Origin: DATFXM01 sp035315885
GTDB lineage: Bacteria; Acidobacteriota; Blastocatellia; UBA7656
Assembly (NCBI GenBank): GCA_035315885.1
Contig: DATFXM010000129.1
Location: forward strand, 1-31,508
Reading direction: 5' to 3'
DNA: 31,508 nt
This document shows positions 16,533 to 24,440 of the stretch, piece after piece (position 1 is the stretch's first letter; each line of letters opens with the position of its first letter). A model generated the notes under the pieces. The model was not told the origin of the DNA, did no database searches, and worked only from the letters and a program-made list of their open reading frames with translations. Position numbers and translations under genes: made by a program.

Positions 16533-18065
16533 TCATCTGCCCGCTTGATTGTCTTTCGAGTTATTTCTGATTGCGACTCCGGGCAGGCGACCGGTGGACG
16601 AGCCGTTCTCCCAAACCGGCTGACCGTTTACAAGAACTCGATATATTCCTATCGACAGGACTCCCGGTTCCTTAAACGTCGAGCGATCCCGAACAACCGA
16701 AGGATCAAAAATAACGAGATCAGCCTTCATGCCTTCGCGTATGACACCGCGATCGGTCAGGCTCAGGCGCCGGGCTGGAGCGGAACTCATCTTGCGCACG
16801 GCCTCCTCCAGGGTCAACAGGTGCTTCTCTCGCACAAACTGACCGAGCACCCGCGTGAAAGTTCCGGCGCCACGTGGATGTCTCGATCCGATGCCACCGT
16901 CGCTTGCAACCATTACCCACGGCTGACGATAAAACGCGTGAACATCGGATTCGTTCATTGAGCTGCAAACCACGCTCGCGCCTCCATCTCGCACAATCCG
17001 CTGATACACCTCAATCGGCGAGCTGGAAACAGCAGACGCAATTTGATCGAGAGTCTTCCCCTCGAAGTCCGGATGCGCGCGACAGTTCGTGATCAACACG
17101 TTCTGTGCTCCACCAACGTTTCGGAGTCCTGTTTCAACTTCACGCCGGTCTTCGTGACGACGGCTGGGCACTAATATCGCGATCGTTGAAGCCCAAGCGG
17201 TGTAAGGGTAACAGTCCGCTGTTACGTCAGCTCCGTTCCTGCGCGCACGGTTGATGAGGGCGATTGCACGCGGGGCCTGCCTCCACACGTTACGGTTGCC
17301 CATCTTTATGTGAGAGATTTGAACCGGCAGTCTGGCCTTGGCGCCTATGAGAATTGCCTCGCGCAGTGCCGCGAGCATCCCTTCTTCTTCGTCTCGCATA
17401 TGGGTCATGTAGAGGCCATGATTGTGCGCAGCAGCGCGGGCAAGCTCTATCAGCTCGCCGGTAGTAGCGGCGCGCCCCGCATCGTATTCAAGACCGCTTG
17501 ACAAACCGAATGCTCCTTCGGCCATTGCCTGCTCAACGAGGGTCTTCATCTTTGCGGTCTCTTCCGGCGTAGAAGGTCTATCGTAATCCTTACCCATCAC
17601 TTGCTCGCGCAAGGTGCCGTGACCTACGAAGCAAAGCACGTTTACCGCGGTGCCCTGTTTTTCGCGCTGCTCGAGATAATCCTTGATTGGCCAGGGAGAC
17701 GAACCGTCCGGGCCGACCGCGAGCGTCGTTATTCCCTGCGACACCTGATTGGAGGCGGCGGGCTCGCGCGACAGGCCTTCCTCTGAGTGGTTGTGAATGT
17801 CGATGAATCCGGGTGCGACTACCATACCGTCGGCTTGAATGACGCGCTCACCCGGCTCGGGCTGAAAGAGCCCAACAGTTTTTATTCGGTCGTCTTCGAT
17901 CCTGATGTTCGCGCGGAAACGCTGACGTCCGGTTCCATCAATAACGGTCGCGTTAGTTACGACCAGCGACGATGCAGCCGGTAGCGCATTGTTTGACGCG
18001 GTCACCGTCGGCAGTGTCGCAAGACAAAGTGCAGTCAGTAGCAACAACGTGGGAGTCTTTCTCAC
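16533..18065 (-). CDS. Secreted N-acyl-D-amino-acid deacylase (D-aminoacylase type amidohydrolase)
   Basis: 510 aa with a Sec signal peptide (RKTPTLLLLTALCLATLPTVTA) cut near residue 24-30. The catalytic domain shows GFIDIHNHSEEG (H91, H93), SSGLEYDAG, THMRDE, QISHIK and VASDGG, the pattern of the D-aminoacylase branch that removes acyl groups from N-acyl-D-amino acids or related amides. Export points to a periplasmic role such as recycling of D-amino acid material. The GTG at 18065 was chosen over an ATG at 18134: GGAGA precedes it at proper distance and the signal peptide begins right there. It converges with the enoyl-CoA hydratase gene, with a 78-base gap lacking a clear terminator. Confidence 0.87.
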   Translation of the reverse strand: MRKTPTLLLLTALCLATLPTVTASNNALPAASSLVVTNATVIDGTGRQRFRANIRIEDDRIKTVGLFQPEPGERVIQADGMVVAPGFIDIHNHSEEGLSREPAASNQVSQGITTLAVGPDGSSPWPIKDYLEQREKQGTAVNVLCFVGHGTLREQVMGKDYDRPSTPEETAKMKTLVEQAMAEGAFGLSSGLEYDAGRAATTGELIELARAAAHNHGLYMTHMRDEEEGMLAALREAILIGAKARLPVQISHIKMGNRNVWRQAPRAIALINRARRNGADVTADCYPYTAWASTIAILVPSRRHEDRREVETGLRNVGGAQNVLITNCRAHPDFEGKTLDQIASAVSSSPIEVYQRIVRDGGASVVCSSMNESDVHAFYRQPWVMVASDGGIGSRHPRGAGTFTRVLGQFVREKHLLTLEEAVRKMSSAPARRLSLTDRGVIREGMKADLVIFDPSVVRDRSTFKEPGVLSIGIYRVLVNGQPVWENGSSTGRLPGVAIRNNSKDNQAGR

Positions 18066-18198
18066 GAGCTCTCCAATAACACTAATCTTGAAGTCCAATC
18101 TTAAGTCGGCGGCGACGATTGCGCCACGACACAATCAAAACCCTTCGAGTTCGTCACGAGCCTTTGACGGAACCTGTTTGCAGAGGATGTTCGTTGAT

Positions 18199-18756
18199 CT
18201 AGGTCTGCTTTGACTCGTCGCCTTCCGACGAACGTTCTTTCAACGCTGCTTCTTTCAGCCGGGCGGATTCCAACTCTGCAATTCGCTGCTCGTGCTCTCG
18301 ACGCAACTTTGCAACGTACTCATTTCGCTCTCGATTTCTCTGTTCGCGGCGTTGCGCCTCCGCGTTCAAATAGCGCTGGCCCTTTACGCTGGAGTTCTGC
18401 ACAGACTCATCCCAGCCACGCAGTTGTCGTGAAATGCTTTCGGAAAGTGGCGCGATTGCGGCGAACTGCGGCCGGAGACTGTCGAAATTGGGAAATCGTT
18501 TGAGCATTGACAGCATCGACCTCACTTCGCCTGCGGAGCCGCGAGCGATGTAAATAAAGGTCAGGAGTTCCTGAGTAGTCCCTCGCTCAAAGCCTTCGGC
18601 GATGTTGTTGGAGACCGACACCGCCGCGCGTTCGAGTTGATCGCGTAGGCTTCGATGCCGCCGGAATTCGGTTGTGTTTGTCAGATCGTAGATCTTGGTT
18701 GCGAGGTCGACAGCCGCTTTCCAGACCGGTAGGTCCTCAAAACGGTTGTATTTCAT
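18199..18756 (-). CDS. Four-helix-bundle protein (23S rRNA intervening-sequence family) with charged C-terminal tail
   Basis: 185 aa. EDLPVWKAAVDLATKIY, LRDQLERAAVSVSNNIAEGF and TFIYIARGSAGEVRSML are hallmarks of the S23/IVP four-helix-bundle family. About 120 residues is the normal length; here a further segment of about 60 residues, rich in Arg, Glu and Gln, is predicted to be a long helix or coiled coil. First found in rRNA intervening sequences, the family is mostly free-standing and of unknown role; related bundles include the Avd accessory protein of diversity-generating retroelements, but no reverse transcriptase is present. AGAGG lies 5 bases before the ATG. Confidence 0.85.
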   Translation of the reverse strand: MKYNRFEDLPVWKAAVDLATKIYDLTNTTEFRRHRSLRDQLERAAVSVSNNIAEGFERGTTQELLTFIYIARGSAGEVRSMLSMLKRFPNFDSLRPQFAAIAPLSESISRQLRGWDESVQNSSVKGQRYLNAEAQRREQRNRERNEYVAKLRREHEQRIAELESARLKEAALKERSSEGDESKQT

Positions 18757-18827
18757 GGGAGCCTCTTGAAGATTGAGTGAGTTCGAGGGATGTCAGAACT
18801 GGGTAGGAGATTGTATCGTTGAATCAA

Positions 18828-18892
18828 GAAATTTCAAATTTCAAAATTTCAAATCTGAAATTTCAAATTTGAAATCTGAAATCTGAAATCCA
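18828..18892. repeat. AT-rich palindromic repeat of ATTTCAAAT/ATTTGAAAT units
   Basis: A run of TTTCAAA and TCTGAAA units reads as a left half rich in ATTTCAAAT and a right half rich in its complement TTTGAAAT, so the segment can fold into a long imperfect AT-rich stem. It has a different base composition from the other repeats but the same arm-against-arm plan. It lies in the 150-base gap between the B12-binding gene and the four-helix-bundle gene on the minus strand. Confidence 0.7.
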
Positions 18893-18906
18893 CTCAGGGC
18901 GCGATA

Positions 18907-19317
18907 CTACGCAGCCTCGCTCCGGCTGGCGTGGCGACGGATGAATTCGATGATGTCTTCCATTCGCGCCCCAGGCGTGAATACTTCGCTCACCCCAAGC
19001 TCTTTTAACCGGGGAATGTCCTCGTCCGGAATAATTCCGCCCCCAAAAATTATCACGTCCTCCAACCCCTGCTCCCGTGCCAGCTCAACCACCCGCGGGA
19101 ATAACGTCATGTGCGCGCCCGAAAGTATCGAAAGCCCAATCGCGTCCACATCCTCCTGAAGCGCAGCATTCACTACCTGCTCAGGAGTCTGCCGCAGCCC
19201 GGTGTAAATGACTTCCATTCCAGCATCGCGCAACGCACGCGCTATAACTTTTACGCCGCGGTCGTGACCGTCAAGACCCGGCTTGGCAAGTAGAACTCGT
19301 ATTCTGGATTCGCTCAT
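18907..19317 (-). CDS. Cobalamin-binding subunit of methylmalonyl-CoA mutase type (small subunit)
   Basis: 136 aa stand-alone B12-binding domain. DGHDRG (D16, H18, G21) is the motif in which the histidine replaces dimethylbenzimidazole as lower cobalt ligand; SILSGAH and FGGGIIPDEDI complete the nucleotide-loop binding fold. This size matches the small subunit of two-part mutases, which pairs with a separate catalytic TIM-barrel subunit for methylmalonyl-CoA or a related acyl-CoA isomerisation. No large subunit is in the window. It probably feeds propionyl or branched acyl-CoA into central metabolism. Confidence 0.9.
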   Translation of the reverse strand: MSESRIRVLLAKPGLDGHDRGVKVIARALRDAGMEVIYTGLRQTPEQVVNAALQEDVDAIGLSILSGAHMTLFPRVVELAREQGLEDVIIFGGGIIPDEDIPRLKELGVSEVFTPGARMEDIIEFIRRHASRSEAA

Positions 19318-19405
19318 TGACCCTTAGTACCTGCAATATCGAGTCAGGATTCTACAGCGTTCCCGCGGCCGGCGTAAACCGGGCACTCCCCAACCACTGA
19401 CGCGA

Positions 19406-20239
19406 TCACTCGCGCTTCATGCCTGCTGAATCCGAAGACACTCGCTGCAGCATCCTGCATTCATCGGCGTCAAGATTCACGAGCTCCACTCGATCCGGAG
19501 CCACGGCCCCGCTGATGCTCACCGGATTGCCGCTCAGACGGCAAGTCAACCCCTCAGGCGCACGGCCAACCAGAGTCGAATAAAACACGCATGCTGCAAT
19601 ATACGAACCCGCTGCGTTCGGATGGCTCTTGTCCATCATATAAAGCAGGAGCCGCGGATTCTCCTTGAGCGCCCGTGACCACGCTATCCCCACCGGCGCA
19701 ATAAGAGCTCGAAGCTCCCTGGCGATTGACTGGTAAGTCTCGTTCAACTTCGCCTGAGTCTCCGGCTTATCCTGGTGCGCCCACGTCAGAAAGAAGACCG
19801 TGCGAGCACCGGCTTTTTTGATCGCCGAGTCAAAGAGACGCGCGTACTGCTTGGTCATTTCCGGATCAGTTATAGGAAGCATGCTCTGGTCCTGAAGTAC
19901 CACAAAATCCCAGTGCGACCCCTTGATTCGTTCCAGCGCCTTGCCCTCTTCCCAATGCTGTCTGAGGGTTGCTCCGCCGCGAACTATCATTTGCGTCTCG
20001 AGCTGTGGCGATTTGGGATCGGAGGACGAAAGCTCCGATACCAACTCCGGAAGATTATTGAAGTAGGTGTAGCTGTTGCCGATGAACAGCACTCTGATCT
20101 TACGAGGGGCCCGGACGCCCGTTGCGCGTCCGGTCCGCGGCCTTTCTGCGGCGCTCACCGGGATAACTGCGATCACAAACAGGAATACCAGCACAGCAAC
20201 TCTTGTCCGGCCACAGCCGCTCTGAGCGAAAGGCTTCAT
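19406..20239 (-). CDS. Secreted SGNH/GDSL-type hydrolase
   Basis: 277 aa. A basic N-terminus and hydrophobic segment ending VIPVSA form a Sec signal peptide (cut near residue 30-31). The mature part starts with RVLFIGNSYTYFNN, where S56 is the likely nucleophile, and ends with the catalytic pair in DKSHPNAAG (D203, H206). A middle block DFVVLQDQS corresponds to the third family block. Such enzymes are esterases or deacetylases acting on lipids or glycans; the substrate is unknown. AAGGAAG precedes the ATG. The C-terminal 50 residues look like a small accessory region and show no known domain to me. Confidence 0.8.
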   Translation of the reverse strand: MKPFAQSGCGRTRVAVLVFLFVIAVIPVSAAERPRTGRATGVRAPRKIRVLFIGNSYTYFNNLPELVSELSSSDPKSPQLETQMIVRGGATLRQHWEEGKALERIKGSHWDFVVLQDQSMLPITDPEMTKQYARLFDSAIKKAGARTVFFLTWAHQDKPETQAKLNETYQSIARELRALIAPVGIAWSRALKENPRLLLYMMDKSHPNAAGSYIAACVFYSTLVGRAPEGLTCRLSGNPVSISGAVAPDRVELVNLDADECRMLQRVSSDSAGMKRE

Positions 20240-20470
20240 AATGTCTTCCTTCGATAAAATGATGGAGTTGAACTGTCATGTGATTCGTATAAGTCGCGAA
20301 AATCATAGCGTATTGGACGCACATCGCCTAGCTTTAGCTTGATTGGCGGTGACTAAACTTGATCGTGAGGGCGCCTGGCGAGATCCTTGCCTACCTTGCG
20401 TGAATCCCGACGTACCCATTCGCCCACGCCCGGGACAGCGCACTGCCGGCAGGTGGTTTTTGAGTTTCTG

Positions 20471-20499
20471 CTGACACGCTATTTGCTCCAGCGTACAAT
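20471..20499 (+). promoter_or_regulatory. Near-consensus sigma-70 promoter, likely leaderless
   Basis: CTGACA (20471-20476) and TACAAT (20494-20499) each match 5 of 6 consensus bases, with the ideal 17-base spacer. Transcription would begin near 20506, at or next to the ATG at 20507, so the mRNA would have virtually no leader. The gap 20240-20470 upstream shows no gene. Confidence 0.55.
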
Positions 20500-20506
20500 A
20501 CGGCTG

Positions 20507-20719
20507 ATGATCAGGACAGTCCGGGTTGGCGATATCGTCGGCTTCCGAACTTTCAACTCGGTTATCCGCTACGGTGAGGTCGTTGATGTTCTAATGCGAG
20601 GCAAGGATGGAAGAGCGAGCAGGCGGGACGAAGTGAGTATTCGGCTGAAGCCGGACGGACACGTGGTGATGGTGCAGCGCTGGAGACTCGCGGAGCGATA
20701 CGATCACAGGAAGATCTGA
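20507..20719 (+). CDS. Small basic protein of unknown function
   Basis: 70 aa, beta-rich in appearance: VRVGDIVGFRTFNSVIRYGEV, then a basic turn region (RGKDGRASRRDE) and IRLKPDGHVVMVQRW. The alternating pattern and size recall small SH3-like or KOW-like barrels, but I do not recognise the family. The ATG at 20507 directly follows a good promoter, and its TGA overlaps the ATG of the next gene by one base, which argues for a real, translationally coupled gene. A longer frame from 20387 would start upstream of the promoter and is not favoured. Confidence 0.6.
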   Translation: MIRTVRVGDIVGFRTFNSVIRYGEVVDVLMRGKDGRASRRDEVSIRLKPDGHVVMVQRWRLAERYDHRKI

Positions 20720-21477
20720 TGTACCGAGTAAGGCTTGTTTCAGTTTTGGTGGCCGCTCTTGTCGGCTGGGTGGGTGCGGGTCCGTCTGTCCACGCGCAGC
20801 CTCAGAGAAGGAAGGCCAAGACTGAGGTGGCTCAGCCACATCATAGCGCGGTGGCCGAGGCAAAAGCGGACCTTGCAAAGTCCGCAGCGGAGTACCGCAC
20901 GTCTCTCGAGAAGCTGCTTGCGCTGGAGGAATCGGAGCTGGAGAAGGCACAAGCGAGCCTTGCAAACATAAAATCGCTGCCCAGCGACTTGATTTCAAGG
21001 CGTGAGATTGAAGAGAAGGAGCGGAGCGTCCTCCTTATACAGTCGCGGGTCGCCGATACGCGGCGGGAGATTTCGGAAGCTGACTACCTGATCGCCGAAG
21101 CTGAGGCCGCGGAGCAACTGGCGCGATTGCCTCGCCTCTCGACGGGCGGTTATGTGGCCACGGCTGCGCTGATTCGTTTTGCCGGCACGACCAAATGGGA
21201 GCTGGCAGACGCAGCAAATTTGGAAGGCTACTTCGCCGCGACGTTTCACCGGCCACTACCAGTGAGTGCTTATGGTCAGACGCCGGCCCATGACAAGTTG
21301 GGTTTTGATCACAGGAACGCGATAGACGTTGCAGTGCATCCGGACAGCGAAGAGGGCATTGCGCTTATGGAGCATTTGCGAAGCGCGGGCATTCCTTTTA
21401 TCGCATTTCGACATGCAGTTGCCGGCTCTGCCACCGGCGCGCACATTCACATCGGCTACCCGTCGAGAAGGAGATGA
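20719..21477 (+). CDS. Secreted coiled-coil protein with C-terminal M15-like metallopeptidase motif
   Basis: 252 aa. A signal peptide ends near SVHA-Q (residue 26). Residues 45-135 are rich in Ala, Glu, Leu and Lys and form a long coiled coil. The last 70 residues contain HDKLGFDHRNAIDV (H191, H198, D203) and AHIHIG (H242, H244), resembling the HxxGxAxD and HxH zinc-ligand pattern of M15 D-Ala-D-Ala carboxypeptidases and the Hedgehog fold. A role in cleaving or binding cell-wall peptides is inferred. The domain is short for M15, so it may be a degenerate or binding-only version. Coupled to the small gene upstream by a one-base overlap. Confidence 0.65.
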   Translation: MYRVRLVSVLVAALVGWVGAGPSVHAQPQRRKAKTEVAQPHHSAVAEAKADLAKSAAEYRTSLEKLLALEESELEKAQASLANIKSLPSDLISRREIEEKERSVLLIQSRVADTRREISEADYLIAEAEAAEQLARLPRLSTGGYVATAALIRFAGTTKWELADAANLEGYFAATFHRPLPVSAYGQTPAHDKLGFDHRNAIDVAVHPDSEEGIALMEHLRSAGIPFIAFRHAVAGSATGAHIHIGYPSRRR

Positions 21478-21660
21478 AGCGAGGAGCGAATGGGCGGAGG
21501 GACGAATGGACGGTGACGCGGAGACGCGCTGACGCGGGGAGGAGGGATGCGGGGACGCTGAGAGGGGATGCGAAGGGGCGACACGGTGACAAAGATCTTT
21601 CCGATCGCCCGCTCGCCCGTTCGCCCCTTCGCCCTTCCCACCCCTCGCTTGTCACCGGGG
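21478..21660. repeat. GC-rich palindromic repeat of CGCCCTTCGCCC/GGGCGAAGGGGCG units
   Basis: The left half is purine-rich (GGGCGGAGGGACG, GGGGACG and GAAGGGGCGAC units) and the right half is its pyrimidine-rich counterpart (CGCCCGCTCGCCCGTTCGCCCC). GGTGACAA near 21593 pairs with TTGTCACC at the right end, around GATCTTTCCGATC. A second copy lies at 28010-28098. Open frames across it on both strands are low-complexity and are not counted as genes. The speD gene starts 79 bases further on. Confidence 0.8.
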
Positions 21661-21739
21661 CATTCAACCTGTAAGCTGTCGCGTGATCTGAGCCGTCAGG
21701 AAACTGGAAGCGCGCACGTCTTCGCAGCTTAGATTCGCG

Positions 21740-22141
21740 ATGAACTCTGGGAACGAGTGGTTAGTTGACGCCGAGGGCTGCTCGGCTGACGCACTTCGAG
21801 ACTTGAACACGATTCGCCGCTTGTGCGATGCGATTGTCGAAGACCTGTCGCTGAAGGTACTTGGTGATCCCATCTGGCATAAGTTCGGTGGGGAGGGCGG
21901 AGTCACCGGCTTGTACCTGCTGACTGAGTCTCACCTGGCCTGCCATACCTACCCCGAAACCGGAACAGCAACTTTCAACCTTTACTGTTGCCACCCACGG
22001 CCTTCGTGGTCATGGGAAATCCAACTCAAACGCCTGATCGGAGCCGCGCGCGTGAACGTCCGAGTCATCGGCAGAGGCTCAAAACCAGAAGCCACGATCG
22101 GCGAACAGAGCGTCATTGTACGCACGGTGAAAAATACTTGA
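21740..22141 (+). CDS. speD: S-adenosylmethionine decarboxylase, prokaryotic pyruvoyl type
   Basis: 133 aa proenzyme that would cut itself to make a pyruvoyl group and then decarboxylate AdoMet to the aminopropyl donor used in polyamine synthesis. The cleavage site E63-S64 lies in LTESHLACHTYPE; H69 and C84 (LYCC) sit 5 and 20 residues after the serine, exactly the spacing of S63, H68 and C83 in the Thermotoga enzyme. It is cytosolic and would supply the membrane aminopropyltransferase encoded at 24851. Its TGA overlaps the TTG start of the DUF4178 gene, so the two are translationally coupled. No good ribosome binding site is seen before the ATG. Confidence 0.92.
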   Translation: MNSGNEWLVDAEGCSADALRDLNTIRRLCDAIVEDLSLKVLGDPIWHKFGGEGGVTGLYLLTESHLACHTYPETGTATFNLYCCHPRPSWSWEIQLKRLIGAARVNVRVIGRGSKPEATIGEQSVIVRTVKNT

Positions 22142-24132
22142 GCGTCGAAGTCTCCTGCCCTGCGTGCGGCGCGACGATCAGTTTCAAAATCGGATCGTCG
22201 ATTGTTGTGGTTTGCGAGTACTGCAACTCGGTGATTGCCCGTGGAGATCGCGACATCGAAGATCTCGGCAAAGTAGCCGATCTGGCTGATACCGGATCAC
22301 CGCTGGACCTCGGTTTGAAGGGAGTCTATCAGGGCGTTCCCTTTGAGCTGACCGGCAGAGCCCAGCTCGGGCACGAGGCCGGAGGCGTCTGGGACGAATG
22401 GTATGCCGCATTTCAGGACGGGAAATGGGGTTGGCTGGCTGAGGCCCAGGGCAAGTTCTACATGACCTTCCAACAGGACATGCCCGAGCAAGGTCTCATG
22501 ACTCTTCCTACATACGAGGACGTTCAGTTGGGAGAGCCGGTGGGCGCCCTGTCGACTTCGGTGCCTCTGGTTGTCGCAGAGAAGGGGCAAGCCGAGGCTC
22601 TGGCTGCCAAGGGAGAAATCCCTTACAGGCTGGTTCCCGGACAGCAGTACGTTTACGCCGACCTCTCGGGGCCGCACGGCATGTTCGCGACCATAGATTT
22701 TGGTGATACTCCACCGTCGGTATACGTTGGGCGCGAAGTGCCGCTGTCGGCTTTAGGCTTCCCGGCTGACGTTCAAGCGCCGGAACGGGAGGCTCGCCGC
22801 GTAGCTGGACTTCAATTGTCGTGCCCTCAATGCGGAGGGCCGCTCGATCTTCGCGCGCCAGACAGCACTCGCAGAGTGACGTGTCCTAATTGCGGATCGC
22901 TGCTCGATGCCGACCAGGGAAAGCTGGAGTTTCTTCAAGCGCTGGATCCGAGCGTCAAACCTCTGATTCCGATTGGTTCAGTAGGCCAATTCGCGCAGGG
23001 CCAGTTCACGGTAATCGGGTTTGTAGTACGCAGTGTGACTTTCGAGGGTACGAAGTACTACTGGGAGGAATACCTTCTTTACAACCCTCAGATCGGATTC
23101 CGCTGGCTGGTTAGATCCGACGACAACTGGAACTTCGTGGAGCCCGTTCCGGTCGGTGAAATCGTAAAGGGCTTCAGCGCAAAGAACGTGCGCTGTAACG
23201 GGATGTACTTCAAGGTGTACCAGGACACGCCCGCGTGTGTCGAGTATGTGATGGGTGAGTTCTACTGGGAGGTTACGGTAGGGGAGCACGTGCGGGCCGT
23301 CGATTACATTCATCCACCGTTTATGCTTTCAATGGAGGCTACGCTTGGGGACCCGAAGTCCGAGCCGGCCGAGGACGAGGGTTCGAAACGAGGCAAGCGG
23401 CGCCGGCGCAAAGTGACAGTGGAAACCGGAGAAGTGAACTGGTCACTCGGTACATACCTCAAGGCTGCAGAAGTGGAAAAGGCGTTTGGGATCACGGGCG
23501 TACCTCGTACGTCCAAGATTGCGCCCAACCAGCCGTTTGTTCACAAACGGATCTACAAATACTGGGGCATTCTTCTGGTTGCGTGTCTGATCATCGGTTT
23601 AGGTTTGATCGCGACCGGGGCGCGCCGCAAAGTTTTCGAAGCGACCTATCAACTTGAGCCATTGAAGAACGCCGAGGACTCACAGGTTCGATTCACCGAT
23701 GCGATTGCGTTGAATGCGCGGCAAAACGTCAAGATCTCTGCTACCGCGCCTGTCGACAACACGTGGCTGGAGATTGAGGGTGACCTGATCGACACGTCTA
23801 CAAACGACAGTGAAGCGTTCTCGTTGCCGGTCTCATACTACTACGGGGTTGAGGACGGCGAGTCGTGGAGCGAGGGCGACCGGACTCCTGGAACATACTT
23901 GTCGGCGCCGCCTTCGTCAGGCAATTACATCTTGGGTATGGAGATCAGGTGGGAGCGATGGCAGCAGCCTGCGACGGTGACTGTAAGAGTAGAGCAGGGG
24001 GTACGACGGGCCGGGCCAATGGCTGTGACGCTGGTATTGATATCGATAATGCCGGTGCTTGTCGGACTCTACCACTTCAGCTTCGAAAAGCGCCGCTGGG
24101 CGGATAGTGATTTTAGTCCATATGGATCGTGA
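22138..24132 (+). CDS. DUF4178 membrane protein with two zinc ribbons
   Basis: 664 aa. Order of parts: zinc ribbon 1 (C7, C10, C26, C29), first DUF4178-like unit (FELTGRAQ, then WDEWYAAF and GWLAEAQG), zinc ribbon 2 (C229, C232, C249, C252), second DUF4178 unit (FTVIGFVVRSVTF, YYWEEYLLYN, GFRWLV), a Lys/Arg-rich linker near 420, membrane helix about 475-495, an extracytoplasmic beta-rich domain, and helix about 628-647 close to the C-terminus. Function is unknown; the cytoplasmic ribbons and repeated beta modules suggest binding of a ligand or partner. The TTG start is chosen because GGTGA lies 7 bases upstream and the codon overlaps the speD stop; no ATG gives a family-like N-terminus. From memory, DUF4178 genes elsewhere lie with DUF350 and aminopropyltransferase genes. 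Confidence 0.82.
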   Translation: MSVEVSCPACGATISFKIGSSIVVVCEYCNSVIARGDRDIEDLGKVADLADTGSPLDLGLKGVYQGVPFELTGRAQLGHEAGGVWDEWYAAFQDGKWGWLAEAQGKFYMTFQQDMPEQGLMTLPTYEDVQLGEPVGALSTSVPLVVAEKGQAEALAAKGEIPYRLVPGQQYVYADLSGPHGMFATIDFGDTPPSVYVGREVPLSALGFPADVQAPEREARRVAGLQLSCPQCGGPLDLRAPDSTRRVTCPNCGSLLDADQGKLEFLQALDPSVKPLIPIGSVGQFAQGQFTVIGFVVRSVTFEGTKYYWEEYLLYNPQIGFRWLVRSDDNWNFVEPVPVGEIVKGFSAKNVRCNGMYFKVYQDTPACVEYVMGEFYWEVTVGEHVRAVDYIHPPFMLSMEATLGDPKSEPAEDEGSKRGKRRRRKVTVETGEVNWSLGTYLKAAEVEKAFGITGVPRTSKIAPNQPFVHKRIYKYWGILLVACLIIGLGLIATGARRKVFEATYQLEPLKNAEDSQVRFTDAIALNARQNVKISATAPVDNTWLEIEGDLIDTSTNDSEAFSLPVSYYYGVEDGESWSEGDRTPGTYLSAPPSSGNYILGMEIRWERWQQPATVTVRVEQGVRRAGPMAVTLVLISIMPVLVGLYHFSFEKRRWADSDFSPYGS

Positions 24133-24142
24133 GGACGCTTTC

Positions 24143-24172
24143 GGGTTAGGGTTTAGGGTTTCGGGTTTGTAG
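24143..24172. repeat. GGGTTTAGGG-type low-complexity half repeat
   Basis: GGGTTAGGGTTTAGGG followed by TTTCGGGTTTGTAGG, just after the DUF4178 stop. It looks telomere-like but is short and internal. The same units recur at 24736-24764, where a complementary arm is present. Confidence 0.65.
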
Positions 24173-24257
24173 GATGCTGGGTCTTTGTGAGTTGAAATCG
24201 CCGTTGATAATGTCAGCAGGGTGCGCGTGTATGTCGACGACGAGAAGGCTTTAGATC

Positions 24258-24440
24258 ATGCTTAGCAAAATATATTTGATACTCGGCATCGTGTTGATAG
24301 CCGGGTACGCGCTCTTCACGATCACCGGACGAGAGTTCGGGGATCCTCAAAAACAAAAGATGCCCGCCGATGTTCGTCAATCGCCCGGTGGTTATCGCTC
24401 ATTTCATGTGTTCGCTCCAGGATATCGAGGAGGAAAGTGA
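24258..24440 (+). CDS. Single-helix membrane miniprotein ending in GYRGGK
   Basis: 60 aa. A helix at about residues 4-24 (IYLILGIVLIAGYALFTITG) is followed by a short polar tail ending SFHVFAPGYRGGK. The ATG is 125 bases after the DUF4178 stop, and the TGA overlaps the GTG of the DUF350 gene, supporting a real operon member. The unusual aromatic/Gly/Lys end is likely a contact or substrate-site segment. I have no family name for it with confidence; small proteins of this kind occur between DUF4178 and DUF350 genes in other loci as far as I recall. Confidence 0.7.
   Translation: MLSKIYLILGIVLIAGYALFTITGREFGDPQKQKMPADVRQSPGGYRSFHVFAPGYRGGK

Noticed and set aside
18199..18756. Diversity-generating retroelement (Avd-like four-helix bundle)
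   Set aside because: No reverse transcriptase and no template/variable repeat pair were seen in the window.
21474..21674. Arg-rich 66-codon frame after the M15-like gene
   Set aside because: It lies wholly in the GC-rich repeat and translates low-complexity Arg/Asp/Gly sequence; no start signal.
24143..24172. Telomere-like GGGTTTAGGG repeats as a replicon end
   Set aside because: Only a few short units, internal to a gene run, and repeated with a complementary arm at 24728; a bacterial telomere would need a covalently closed hairpin end.
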